Source: RGIG7213 sp045540335 (GTDB lineage: Bacteria > Bacillota > Clostridia > Oscillospirales > CAG-272). From it: a stretch of 64,000 nucleotides of DNA. A program made the translations under genes and the position numbers. Position 1 is the stretch's first letter. Every line of letters begins with the position of its first letter. The stretch is taken from positions 1 through 64,000 of the forward strand of contig JAZQHC010000004.1 of NCBI GenBank assembly GCA_045540335.1, given 5' to 3'. This document shows, piece by piece, positions 18,898 to 26,514 of this stretch. The notes below the pieces were generated by a model. That model saw only the letters and a program-made list of their open reading frames with translations. It was not told the DNA's origin and did no database searches.

Positions 18898-19412
18898 CGG
18901 GGTTTTTGCATCAATCCCCGAACGAACAGCTTTGCCTGATATTATATTCGCTGTGCCTTGGCGTAGGGGTAGGAATAATTTATTCTTTTTTCGACACCAT
19001 ATCTATAATTTTAAATCTACATATTGATACAAAAAGAGCGAATTTCGAAAAAAAACTATCAAGTGACAAAAATAAAATAATAATTTTAAAAATATTTCAA
19101 TTTTCTATTGATTTTTTATTTTCCGTAGTATATACTATAATTACAGTCGTGTTTATTTTCTGCGCTAATAACGGTAAATTTCGTTTTTTTGTAATGATGT
19201 TTGCTGTTTTGGGGTTCGTTTTATATAAAGTGACAGTTGGAAAAGCAGTAAATTATTTGATGTGCGCGTTATTTTCGTATATCAAAAGGTTATTGTCTTT
19301 TATCGTAATATCTCCGCTTTGCCACGCGTGTGTATTTATGCACGGCAAGATATACGGCATAAAGATTAAAAGGAAAATTTTTAATACTGTATCAAAGGAT
19401 AGGGATTTTTGA
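18894..19412 (+). CDS. yabQ: Spore cortex protein YabQ
   Basis: The 172-residue polytopic membrane protein matches YabQ: an N-terminal segment LILYSLCLGVGVGIIYSFFD, two central membrane helices (about 60-105, SIDFLFSVVYTIITVVFIF and FFVMMFAVLGFVLYKV) and a basic C-terminus. YabQ is required for spore cortex formation and sits in the outer forespore membrane. The gene overlaps yabP by 4 bases (ATGA) and the stop overlaps the divIC start, giving a tight yabP-yabQ-divIC operon as in Bacillus. Confidence 0.85.
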   Translation: MTGFLHQSPNEQLCLILYSLCLGVGVGIIYSFFDTISIILNLHIDTKRANFEKKLSSDKNKIIILKIFQFSIDFLFSVVYTIITVVFIFCANNGKFRFFVMMFAVLGFVLYKVTVGKAVNYLMCALFSYIKRLLSFIVISPLCHACVFMHGKIYGIKIKRKIFNTVSKDRDF

Positions 19413-19690
19413 TGAGATTAAGGGCGAATATATTCGTTAAATCTGCATTGGGCGTATTTTTGATATTTGCTTTCGTAATGATAGTCAGTTTAAGTATGAA
19501 GGTCAATACTCTTAAAGAAAAATATGGCGAATTGGCATCGCAAGTTTCGGATAAGCAAATTCAAGTTGAAAAATTACGTGCTGAGTACGAGCAGGAGATA
19601 GACGAAGATTACATAAAAAAAGTTGCAAAAGAAGAATTAGGGTATCATATGCCCGACGAGATCATTTATTATAACGATTTAACAAAATAA
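19412..19690 (+). CDS. divIC: Septum formation initiator DivIC/FtsB-like
   Basis: The 92-residue bitopic protein has a short cytoplasmic N-terminus, one membrane helix (about 11-30), a coiled coil (NTLKEKYGELASQVSDKQIQVEKL split over 31-60) and the typical end DEDYIKKVAKEELGYHMPDEIIYYN. DivIC/FtsB bridges FtsL and the divisome. The gene follows yabQ directly; ATG is preferred over the in-frame TTG one codon upstream. The position after yabPQ is the conserved one. Confidence 0.88.
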   Translation: MRLRANIFVKSALGVFLIFAFVMIVSLSMKVNTLKEKYGELASQVSDKQIQVEKLRAEYEQEIDEDYIKKVAKEELGYHMPDEIIYYNDLTK

Positions 19691-19698
19691 ACGTAAGG

Positions 19699-19736
19699 GG
19701 CTGTCGCATTTTTTTGTTGACAGCCTTAAAAAATGC
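19699..19736 (+). promoter_or_regulatory. Overlapping stem pair (possible pseudoknot) before the amidohydrolase gene
   Basis: GGCTGTC (19699-19705) pairs with GACAGCC (19719-19725). Its loop, GCATTTTTT (19706-19714), is perfectly complementary to AAAAAATGC (19728-19736), which lies just before the ribosome binding site AAAGAGGGA. The two stems interleave, so they can form an H-type pseudoknot or exclude each other. It could also be a terminator relic. Confidence 0.4.
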
Positions 19737-19750
19737 AAAGAGGGATTTTT

Positions 19751-20920
19751 ATGATCATTAAAAATGCAAGGATCATCACCATGAATGGTGATGAAATTAT
19801 TGAAAACGGTTACATTATAATCCAAAATGGCAAAATAAAAGAAGTGGCAGAGGGGGAAGTATCTGCAAACGACGAAGATATATTTGATGCAAACGGGGGA
19901 ACTGTTACGCCGGGATTTATTGATGCACATACCCATCTTGGAATGATAGAGGATTCTATAACGTTTGAGGGGGATGATCTTAACGAAGAGTCATCACCTA
20001 TTTCCCCACAGCTTTCAGCTATTGACGGTATCAATCCGTTGGACGTATGCTTTGCTGATGCGTATAAAGCAGGTGTTACCTCTGTTTGTACAGGCCCCGG
20101 CAGTGCCAATCCGATCAGCGGTGCTATGGTTGCCATGAAAACATACGGCAAACGTGTTGACGATATGATGATTTCTTGCCCTTGTGCTATGAAATTTGCA
20201 CTTGGCGAAAACCCAAAATCTGTTTATCACGGTAAAAGCGAAGCTCCGCAAACGCGACTTGCTACTGCTTCTTTGATAAGGGAGGCGCTGACTAAGGCTA
20301 AAAAATATGTTAAATCTATGGATAATTACGAAGCTGACAGCGAAAACTTCGACGAACCAGAATATGATGATAAAAACGAAGCGCTTGCACCTGTAATAAA
20401 AGGCGAGTGCCCTGCGCATTTTCATGCACATAGGGCAGACGATATATTTACTGCTATTCGTATTGCTAATAAATTTTCCCTTAAATATACAATTGTTCAT
20501 TGTACGGAAGGGTACATGATAGCAGACGAGCTTTTGAAAGAAAACGTATCTGCAATCGTAGGTCCTAACATGACCGACAGAAGTAAACCCGAATTAAAAA
20601 ATCTTTCTTTTGAAAATCCCAAAATATTAAATCAGCACGGAATTTTAACTGCAATCAGCACCGATCATCCCGAAACGCCGGTACAATATTTACCTATATG
20701 CGCCGCCCTTGCACATAAACACGGCTTGCCTTATATGGATGCCTTGAAGGCAATAACTGTAAATGCGGCTAAAATTTTAGGTATAGACGATAAAGTAGGT
20801 ATAATTAAAAAGGGTATGGATGCAGATATTGCAATTTTCGACGGTGATCCGTTAAACCTTTATACGAATACCGTAAAAACCATTATAAACGGTATTACCG
20901 TATATGAAAAAAATAATTAA
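19751..20920 (+). CDS. Amidohydrolase (imidazolonepropionase-like family)
   Basis: The 389-residue cytoplasmic protein belongs to the metal-dependent amidohydrolase superfamily: the HxH motif in PGFIDAHTHLG (about 53-63), a glycine-rich GVTSVCTGPGSANPISG segment, histidines in HFHAHRADD and IVHCTEG, and the Asp in STDHPETP, which are the usual metal and catalytic residues. The C-terminal AKILGIDDKVGIIKKGMDADI closes the composite domain. The substrate cannot be told from the sequence. The ATG is preferred over a start six codons upstream because AAAGAGGGA lies 6 bases before it. Confidence 0.85.
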   Translation: MIIKNARIITMNGDEIIENGYIIIQNGKIKEVAEGEVSANDEDIFDANGGTVTPGFIDAHTHLGMIEDSITFEGDDLNEESSPISPQLSAIDGINPLDVCFADAYKAGVTSVCTGPGSANPISGAMVAMKTYGKRVDDMMISCPCAMKFALGENPKSVYHGKSEAPQTRLATASLIREALTKAKKYVKSMDNYEADSENFDEPEYDDKNEALAPVIKGECPAHFHAHRADDIFTAIRIANKFSLKYTIVHCTEGYMIADELLKENVSAIVGPNMTDRSKPELKNLSFENPKILNQHGILTAISTDHPETPVQYLPICAALAHKHGLPYMDALKAITVNAAKILGIDDKVGIIKKGMDADIAIFDGDPLNLYTNTVKTIINGITVYEKNN

Positions 20921-21000
20921 AAGCATCTTAAATTAAATGAATACAATTCATTATAAGTACGGATAATATTTACAAATAGTTAACCACTATATTTTGTGCG

Positions 21001-21009
21001 TGCTATATA
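21001..21009 (+). promoter_or_regulatory. Possible extended -10 promoter of the two-component operon
   Basis: TGCTATATA fits an extended -10 element (TGnTATATA). No good -35 lies at the right distance, and the gene starts 58 bases on. Confidence 0.35.
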
Positions 21010-21066
21010 ATGAATTTAGATAAAAATTTAACGAAATTAACAAACCACATATAGGAGGATGATAAA

Positions 21067-21759
21067 ATGATTGGAACGAAAATACTTATCGTAGATGACG
21101 ACCTCAATATATGCGAGGCACTTCGTCTGCACTTTGAAAGCGAAGGATATGAGGTTAAAACCGCTAACGACGGTGTTGAAGGTGTAAATTACTTCAAATT
21201 GTACGAGCCTGATCTTGTTTTGCTTGATATTATGCTTCCCAAAAAAGACGGTTGGGCAGTATGCAGAGAAATACGCGAGGTTTCTTCAAAGCCGATTATC
21301 ATGGTAACTGCGAAGGGCGAAGTTTTTGATAAGGTTCTCGGCTTGGAAATGGGTGCTGACGATTTCGTTGTTAAACCCTTTGATATGAAAGAATTGGCAG
21401 TACGTATTAAAGCCGTGCTCAGACGTTGCAATTCACACGAAAGCCAGAATGATGATGAAATCATCAAATTTGAAAATATTGAAATTTCACTTCAGAAATA
21501 CGAATTGAAATTGAAGGGCAAAAGCGTAGATATTCCCCCGAAGGAATTGGAATTGCTTTATTTCCTTGCATCCAACTACAACAGGGTATTTACACGCGAC
21601 CAGCTTTTGGACAAGGTTTGGGGATTTGATTATCTCGGCGATTCCAGAACGGTTGACGTTCACGTAAAGCGCTTGCGCGAAAAGCTTGAAGGTGTATCCG
21701 ACAAATGGGTACTTAAAACAGTTTGGGGCGTAGGCTATAAGTTTGAACTTCTTCAATAA
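21067..21759 (+). CDS. OmpR/PhoB-type response regulator
   Basis: The 230-residue protein has a receiver domain (Asp54 in LVLLDIMLPKKDGW as phosphoacceptor, acidic pocket Asp10-Asp11-Asp12, VTAKGE with the switch Thr and Lys in VVKPFD) and a winged-helix DNA-binding domain (about 130-228: LELLYFLASNYNRVFTRDQLLDKVWG, DVHVKRLREKLE, VWGVGYKFE). It is the partner of the histidine kinase 93 bases downstream. TAGGAGGAT gives a very strong ribosome binding site. Its targets are unknown; the downstream HtrA-like and flavinylation genes are candidates by position. Confidence 0.93.
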   Translation: MIGTKILIVDDDLNICEALRLHFESEGYEVKTANDGVEGVNYFKLYEPDLVLLDIMLPKKDGWAVCREIREVSSKPIIMVTAKGEVFDKVLGLEMGADDFVVKPFDMKELAVRIKAVLRRCNSHESQNDDEIIKFENIEISLQKYELKLKGKSVDIPPKELELLYFLASNYNRVFTRDQLLDKVWGFDYLGDSRTVDVHVKRLREKLEGVSDKWVLKTVWGVGYKFELLQ

Positions 21760-21789
21760 ATAATGCAACAAAAATGCGCATGTGCAAAA

Positions 21790-21816
21790 ATTCAAAAGGG
21801 CTTTGCCCTTTTGAAT
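21790..21816 (+). other. Intercistronic hairpin between response regulator and kinase
   Basis: ATTCAAAAGGGC pairs perfectly with GCCCTTTTGAAT around TTT. It has no T tail, so it may be an attenuator, a weak terminator or an RNA-processing site that sets kinase levels below those of the regulator. Confidence 0.55.
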
Positions 21817-21852
21817 ATTGCGCGTGCCTTTTCTTGTTTAAGGATGTAATAA

Positions 21853-23388
21853 ATGTTTAAAAGCGTATTTACAAAATATGTGGCGGCGTTTATGCTTATC
21901 ATTTTGATAAGCTTTATGGTGCTTTCCATTATTCTCGTTTCCAATACGGCGAATAATTCGACAAGCATGAAAAAAGAAACTGTTGAAAATGCCGCAAATT
22001 CTATAAGCGTGTTTTTAAAAGCTGCTTACGACGATTCTTCAACTTACGATTTCGGAAAGTTTGTTTACTATGAAAACGTAGAAAACGACGTTTCGCTTAT
22101 GCTTGATACTATATCTTCATCTTTAGGCGAAGATATGGCTGTGTTTATAACAGACGAAAGCGGTATAGTGCTTTTGTCGTCCAATACGCCGAAGGATATG
22201 GGAGAGGCTCTGCCTGAAAATGTTTTATTTACTTTGAAAAACGATGGAAAATACAGTGAATTTACATCTATGAACGGATTTTTTTCGCAAAGGCATATGT
22301 CGGCGGGAAAAACGGTTGTAAATAACGACGGTGAAATGGTCGGTTCTGTTTTTGTGTGCAGTGAAAATGCAAGATTTGAAAGCTTAGTAAATAAAACTAT
22401 AAAAGCGCTTGTGGTTTCTGTGCTTTGGGTAATGCTTGCTGCTTTGGTTGCGGTGTATTTTATTTCTGATAGGATAATTTCACCCTTGAAAATGATGAGC
22501 AAGGCCGCAAAAGAATTTTCGCAAGGTAATTTTGATGCACGCGTTAATATAACAGGGCAAGACGAAGTTGCAGAGCTTGGCTCGGCTTTCAATAATATGG
22601 CATCTACCCTTGGAAAAAACGAAGAAATGCGTAAAGCCTTTTTGGCAAATATCTCGCACGATCTGCGTACCCCTATGACGGTTATTTCCGGCTTTGTTGA
22701 AGGCATGCTTAACGGTGCTATACCGCCCGAAAAGCACGACCATTACTTACAAATAATATTTACCGAGGTAAAGCGCCTTTCAAGGCTTGTTTCGTCCTTG
22801 CTTGATATTTCACGCTTACAAGCGGGTGACAGAAAGATAGTAAAAGCAGAATTTGATATTTGCGAAATGGCAAGGCAGATAATAATTTCTTTGGAACAAA
22901 AGCTTGACAGCAAAAAGTTAGATGTTATGTTCGAATGTGATGAAGAAAATATGTTTGTATTCGCAGATAGGGATACTATTTATCAAGTGCTTTATAACAT
23001 CTGTGATAACGCGCAAAAGTTTTCGTTTGAAAAGGGAAAATATATTGTAAAAATCATCGAAAAGGATAAGAAGGTGTTTGTTTCTGTAAGAAACGACGGG
23101 CAGGGAATTGCAAAAGAAGAGCTTCCTTTCGTATTCGACCGATTTTTCAAAAGCGATAAAAGCCGCGGGCTTGATAAAAGCGGCGTCGGCTTAGGTCTTT
23201 ATATCGTTAAAACAATTATTGATTCCCACGGCGAGGAAATATGGGTAAACAGCGTTTACGGTGAATACTGTGAATTCGTATTTACACTTTCAACCGTTAA
23301 TAATGCCTCGGAATCCTCAAACAAAGAAAAGTTACCATTTAGAAAAAACGATAAAAATCAAAGTTTACAATCTAACGATAAAAATTAA
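21853..23388 (+). CDS. Sensor histidine kinase with HAMP domain
   Basis: The 511-residue membrane kinase has helix 1 (about 9-31), an extracytoplasmic sensor region (32-175), helix 2 (about 178-202), a HAMP domain (SPLKMMSKAAKEFSQGNF onwards), HisKA with the phosphorylated His269 in NISHDLRTPM, and HATPase_c (N box ICDNAQKFSF, G1 RNDGQGIAKEE, G2 KSGVGLGLYIVK). The C-terminal tail is Ser/Lys/Asn-rich. It forms an operon with the response regulator. The sensed signal is unknown; the sensor region has no motif I recognise. Confidence 0.93.
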   Translation: MFKSVFTKYVAAFMLIILISFMVLSIILVSNTANNSTSMKKETVENAANSISVFLKAAYDDSSTYDFGKFVYYENVENDVSLMLDTISSSLGEDMAVFITDESGIVLLSSNTPKDMGEALPENVLFTLKNDGKYSEFTSMNGFFSQRHMSAGKTVVNNDGEMVGSVFVCSENARFESLVNKTIKALVVSVLWVMLAALVAVYFISDRIISPLKMMSKAAKEFSQGNFDARVNITGQDEVAELGSAFNNMASTLGKNEEMRKAFLANISHDLRTPMTVISGFVEGMLNGAIPPEKHDHYLQIIFTEVKRLSRLVSSLLDISRLQAGDRKIVKAEFDICEMARQIIISLEQKLDSKKLDVMFECDEENMFVFADRDTIYQVLYNICDNAQKFSFEKGKYIVKIIEKDKKVFVSVRNDGQGIAKEELPFVFDRFFKSDKSRGLDKSGVGLGLYIVKTIIDSHGEEIWVNSVYGEYCEFVFTLSTVNNASESSNKEKLPFRKNDKNQSLQSNDKN

Positions 23389-23425
23389 AAATCCGATAAA
23401 CGTAATACACGATTTATTAAAAGAA

Positions 23426-23457
23426 AAAAGTTATACTTATATTGTCTAATAACTTTT
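23426..23457 (+). other. A/T-rich hairpin before the HtrA-like gene
   Basis: AAAAGTTAT (23426-23434) pairs with ATAACTTTT (23449-23457), ending a few bases before the AAAGGGG ribosome binding site. It could be a weak terminator for the kinase mRNA. Confidence 0.4.
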
Positions 23458-23478
23458 GTCTAAAGGGGCAGTTATAAT

Positions 23479-24621
23479 TTGAAAACAGAAAGAGAAAAGT
23501 CAATACGCGAAAATCAAATAGAAAAAGATTCGACTGTTTCTTCTTATGGCGGCTATCAATACAAGCGCGAGTACGAGCAGTATTTACAAGCAAGGCAGTT
23601 ACAAAACGACAAATCGTTGAAGGTAATGGTTATCATGGCGATAACCGTGTTCTTCACGATGTTCGTCGTTTGTGTATCGGCAATAATAATAGCTTCTGTC
23701 GTAACACGCGACGATTCTAACGCGAAAGGCACAGAAACCTCGAAGGTTGGTACGTATGGCACAAATCCGCTGCTGAATTCGGAAAATCACGTCATTTCTT
23801 CTTTTGGAAATGCTATGGTAAGTGTCGATATCGGAAAAACTACCGGCCTTACGGGTATGGTAATAACTTCAGATGGGTACGTGCTGACAAGTGCTTCGCC
23901 ACAATTATACGCAGGCGATATAAAGGTTAATTGTAATGATAAAATTTGCCATGCTTCCGTTGTGGGCGTAAATGAGAATAACGGAATAGCGATATTGAAA
24001 ATAGACGTAACCGGTAACGAAACTGTTAAGTTCGGATATGGGAAAGACCTTTCCGACGGCGACGAAGTTTATATTTCCTATTGTAACGCTTCATCAACGT
24101 GCGGTGTTATAGGCGGCAACGCTACGGATAATAAATCAAGCAGCTTCAGAATATCGAACGTTTCATTCAAGGATTATATGTACGGTGCAGCCGTGCTGAA
24201 CGATTACGGCGTCGTTATTGGCGTGGTTACAGGCGGTGATAACAGCGGTACGGAAGCGGTTTATGCCTCAAGTGCTTTGCCGTTTATAAAGCAACACGTT
24301 AAAAATTCGTATTCTTCCGCTTTTGCAAATAACTGCCAAACGGTAGATGTATTGGGAATATCAGCTATATCGATTTCAGACAGAGAAAGTGAAATATTCG
24401 GTCTTCCGGGCGGGGTTATGGTGGTAAAATGCTTGCCGCAATCCTTATCAGAAAGATCTGGCCTTGTATGTAATGATATTATTATCGGGGTTGACAGCTT
24501 TGCTGTTGACAACATTAAAGAGCTTGAAAAGATTTTGAGCAACAAAAAAGGCGAAACTGTCAGCCTTTTGGTTTACAGAAATGAAAGATATGTAACCATA
24601 GGCTGTCAAATAGACGGATAA
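23479..24621 (+). CDS. HtrA/DegP-like PDZ membrane protein without catalytic triad (pseudoprotease)
   Basis: The 380-residue protein has a cytoplasmic N-terminus, one membrane helix (about 48-72), a trypsin-like beta-barrel region (about 105-285) and a PDZ domain (about 300-378, GVMVVKCLPQSLSERSGLVCNDII). Aligned by eye with HtrA, the His of TNAHV is Ser140 (VLTSAS), the Asp of DIAVLKI is Gly169 (NNGIAILKI) and the Ser of GNSGGPL is Tyr235 (YMYGAAVL). All three catalytic residues are thus lost while the flanking strands are kept, so it should bind but not cut. The start is TTG with AAAGGGG 10 bases upstream. It follows the kinase by 90 bases. Confidence 0.8.
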   Translation: MKTEREKSIRENQIEKDSTVSSYGGYQYKREYEQYLQARQLQNDKSLKVMVIMAITVFFTMFVVCVSAIIIASVVTRDDSNAKGTETSKVGTYGTNPLLNSENHVISSFGNAMVSVDIGKTTGLTGMVITSDGYVLTSASPQLYAGDIKVNCNDKICHASVVGVNENNGIAILKIDVTGNETVKFGYGKDLSDGDEVYISYCNASSTCGVIGGNATDNKSSSFRISNVSFKDYMYGAAVLNDYGVVIGVVTGGDNSGTEAVYASSALPFIKQHVKNSYSSAFANNCQTVDVLGISAISISDRESEIFGLPGGVMVVKCLPQSLSERSGLVCNDIIIGVDSFAVDNIKELEKILSNKKGETVSLLVYRNERYVTIGCQIDG

Positions 24622-24654
24622 TTATTAAAACAGCACATTCCGCAGGGGGATATC

Positions 24655-25023
24655 ATGGGCGAAAACATCGTAGTAAAAAAAATTAAGCTTGGCGATGTTT
24701 TCGCTATTTTTATAACATGCGTATTGGGGATTTTGCTAATTTTCACCCCTTTTTCACACGATAATGGTGCAATTATCACAATAGAAACCGAAAATAGTGT
24801 ATATCATTATCCCATAATTGAAAATAGAGAGGTCGTTCTTAATGAAAACGGCATACGCCTTACAGTGGTTATAAACGACGGTACGGTATTCGTTAAGGAT
24901 TCAACGTGTAAGGATAAAATTTGTACCCGCAGCAAATTGAACGGCAAAGGATGTATAGTGTGCCTGCCTTCCAAAACTATTATAAAAATATCTTCAGAAG
25001 GGGTGGATGCTGTTGCAGGGTAA
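24655..25023 (+). CDS. NusG domain II (DUF1312) membrane-anchored protein
   Basis: The 122-residue protein has one N-terminal membrane helix (about 16-34) and an extracytoplasmic NusG-II domain with the family's cysteines (DSTCKDKICTRSKL and GCIVCLPSK). Such proteins are commonly encoded beside Gx transporter and ApbE genes, as here, in loci linked to extracytoplasmic flavin or quinone electron transfer; their exact role is unclear. It lies 33 bases after the HtrA-like gene, with GCAGGGGGA before the ATG, and overlaps the next gene by 17 bases. Confidence 0.82.
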   Translation: MGENIVVKKIKLGDVFAIFITCVLGILLIFTPFSHDNGAIITIETENSVYHYPIIENREVVLNENGIRLTVVINDGTVFVKDSTCKDKICTRSKLNGKGCIVCLPSKTIIKISSEGVDAVAG

Positions 25024-25525
25024 CGAAAGAATAAAACGTATTGCACTGTGCGGTGTTTTTTCCGCCTTGGCAATATGTGTTTCATTGCTTGAATCATTGC
25101 TTCCGATACAGGCATTTATTCCATTACCGGGAATCAAGCTTGGTTTGTCAAATATAATAAGCGTATATGTTTTGTATTACATAGGCAGTAAAGATGCTTT
25201 CTGCGTTACGCTGTGCCGCTGTGCGGTTTGTGCCGTATTATTCGGTACGGTAACTTCATTTTTGTTTTCAGTATGCGGCGGGGTCTTTTCGCTGATATCC
25301 TCCGTTTTGCTTAAAAGAATTATAAAAGATAAAATATCTTTTTTGGGCGTTTGTGTTGTAGGTGCTGCTTGCCATAACGTTGGTCAAATAGCGGTATGCT
25401 GCGCTATGTTTGGTACTTTGGCGGTTTGCGCATATCTTCCGCCTTTATTGTTTGCATCTGTCGTATGCGGAAGTGTTACGGGGGTGATACTGTGGTTTTT
25501 GCCCGATTTAGTAAAAATAAAATAA
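25007..25525 (+). CDS. Gx transporter family / heptaprenyl diphosphate synthase component I-like membrane protein
   Basis: The 172-residue polytopic membrane protein matches the PF07456 family (KRIALCGVFSALAICVSLLES, PGIKLGLSNIISVYVLYY, GAACHNVGQIAVC). It is often labelled heptaprenyl diphosphate synthase component I, but it looks like an ECF-type S component and is now called Gx transporter. A flavin- or isoprenoid-related cargo is plausible from its NusG-II and ApbE neighbours. The ATG lies inside the NusG-II gene with GAAGGGG upstream, and its 3' end overlaps apbE by 34 bases, so translation is tightly coupled. Confidence 0.8.
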   Translation: MLLQGNERIKRIALCGVFSALAICVSLLESLLPIQAFIPLPGIKLGLSNIISVYVLYYIGSKDAFCVTLCRCAVCAVLFGTVTSFLFSVCGGVFSLISSVLLKRIIKDKISFLGVCVVGAACHNVGQIAVCCAMFGTLAVCAYLPPLLFASVVCGSVTGVILWFLPDLVKIK

Positions 25526-26502
25526 AAATAATTTGCATATTTTGTTTATCTGTGTTTGCCCTTTCTTCGTGCAGTAATAAATACGAATCGCAAACGTATT
25601 TTGCACTTGATACTTTTATACAAACAACCTTGCCTGATGGGTACTCGCACGACGTTTATGAGTATATACAAGAATTAGAATCGCAATTTTCAAAAACACG
25701 TGCAGAGTCCGACGTGTATAGGTTGAATAACAGCGAAACGACCGTTTTATCGGATAAAGTTTTAAAAACTGTACTTCAAGCGGTAGAAATTTCTGAAAAA
25801 ACCAATGGCGCATTTGATGTAACGCTTGGCTCGGTAACCGCTTTGTGGGAATTTAAAAGCGAAGCCCCCGCTGTTCCGAGTGAACAAAGTGTAAAAAACG
25901 CACTTGAGTTTACGGGTATAAATAAAATATCATTTTCTAAAAATGAAGTAACGTTGGAAAACGGTGTTATGATAGACCTTGGCGGAATTGCCAAGGGCAG
26001 CATTGCACAGTATTGCGTGCAGTATTTACATGATCTTGGTGTTAATACCGGTATTTTGAATTTCGGCGGAAATATTGCCATCGTAGGTCCGAAGGAAAAC
26101 GGCGATGCGTGGAATATTGCCTTGCGCGATCCTCAAAATGCTTCTGCTACCATAGGAAATGTATCTTTAACAAGCGGTTTTATTTCTGTATCCGGTGATT
26201 ATGAAAGATGCTTTGAGTTTCAAGATAAAAAATATCACCATATTATAAATCCCGGCACGGGGTATCCCGTTGATAACGAAATATGTTCTGTAATGGTAAT
26301 AAGTGATGACGGAACACAGGCAGACGCTTTGTCAACAGCGTTGTTTGTTATGGGCTTGCAAGATTCTTACAAGTTTTATTCTTCAAATTTATATGATTTT
26401 GAAGCGGTTATCGTAACAAAGGATAATGGGATATACTTAACCGAAGGGGCAAAAGAGGTATTTAATTTAACGTCGGTAAATTATGAATATAAAAATTTTT
26501 AA
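25492..26502 (+). CDS. apbE: FAD:protein FMN transferase (ApbE), lipoprotein
   Basis: ApbE attaches FMN covalently to Ser/Thr of extracytoplasmic electron-transfer proteins. The 336-residue product has a lipoprotein signal (FALSSC, Cys27), FALDTFIQT, the ESQFSKTRAESDVYRLN region, the GGIAKG metal/FAD motif, NFGGNIAIVG, HIINPGTGYPV and DALSTALFVMG, all typical of ApbE. I chose the GTG start, because it gives a proper signal and has GGGGTGAT 5 bases upstream; an in-frame ATG 32 codons earlier would bury the signal. No FMN-acceptor protein with the usual acceptor motif is visible in the window. Confidence 0.9.
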   Translation: MVFARFSKNKIKIICIFCLSVFALSSCSNKYESQTYFALDTFIQTTLPDGYSHDVYEYIQELESQFSKTRAESDVYRLNNSETTVLSDKVLKTVLQAVEISEKTNGAFDVTLGSVTALWEFKSEAPAVPSEQSVKNALEFTGINKISFSKNEVTLENGVMIDLGGIAKGSIAQYCVQYLHDLGVNTGILNFGGNIAIVGPKENGDAWNIALRDPQNASATIGNVSLTSGFISVSGDYERCFEFQDKKYHHIINPGTGYPVDNEICSVMVISDDGTQADALSTALFVMGLQDSYKFYSSNLYDFEAVIVTKDNGIYLTEGAKEVFNLTSVNYEYKNF

Positions 26503-26514
26503 AGGAGAAAAACG

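Noticed and set aside
22068..22706. 212-codon minus-strand ORF inside the histidine kinase gene
   Set aside because: Antisense shadow of the HAMP/HisKA coding region; no protein-like motif.
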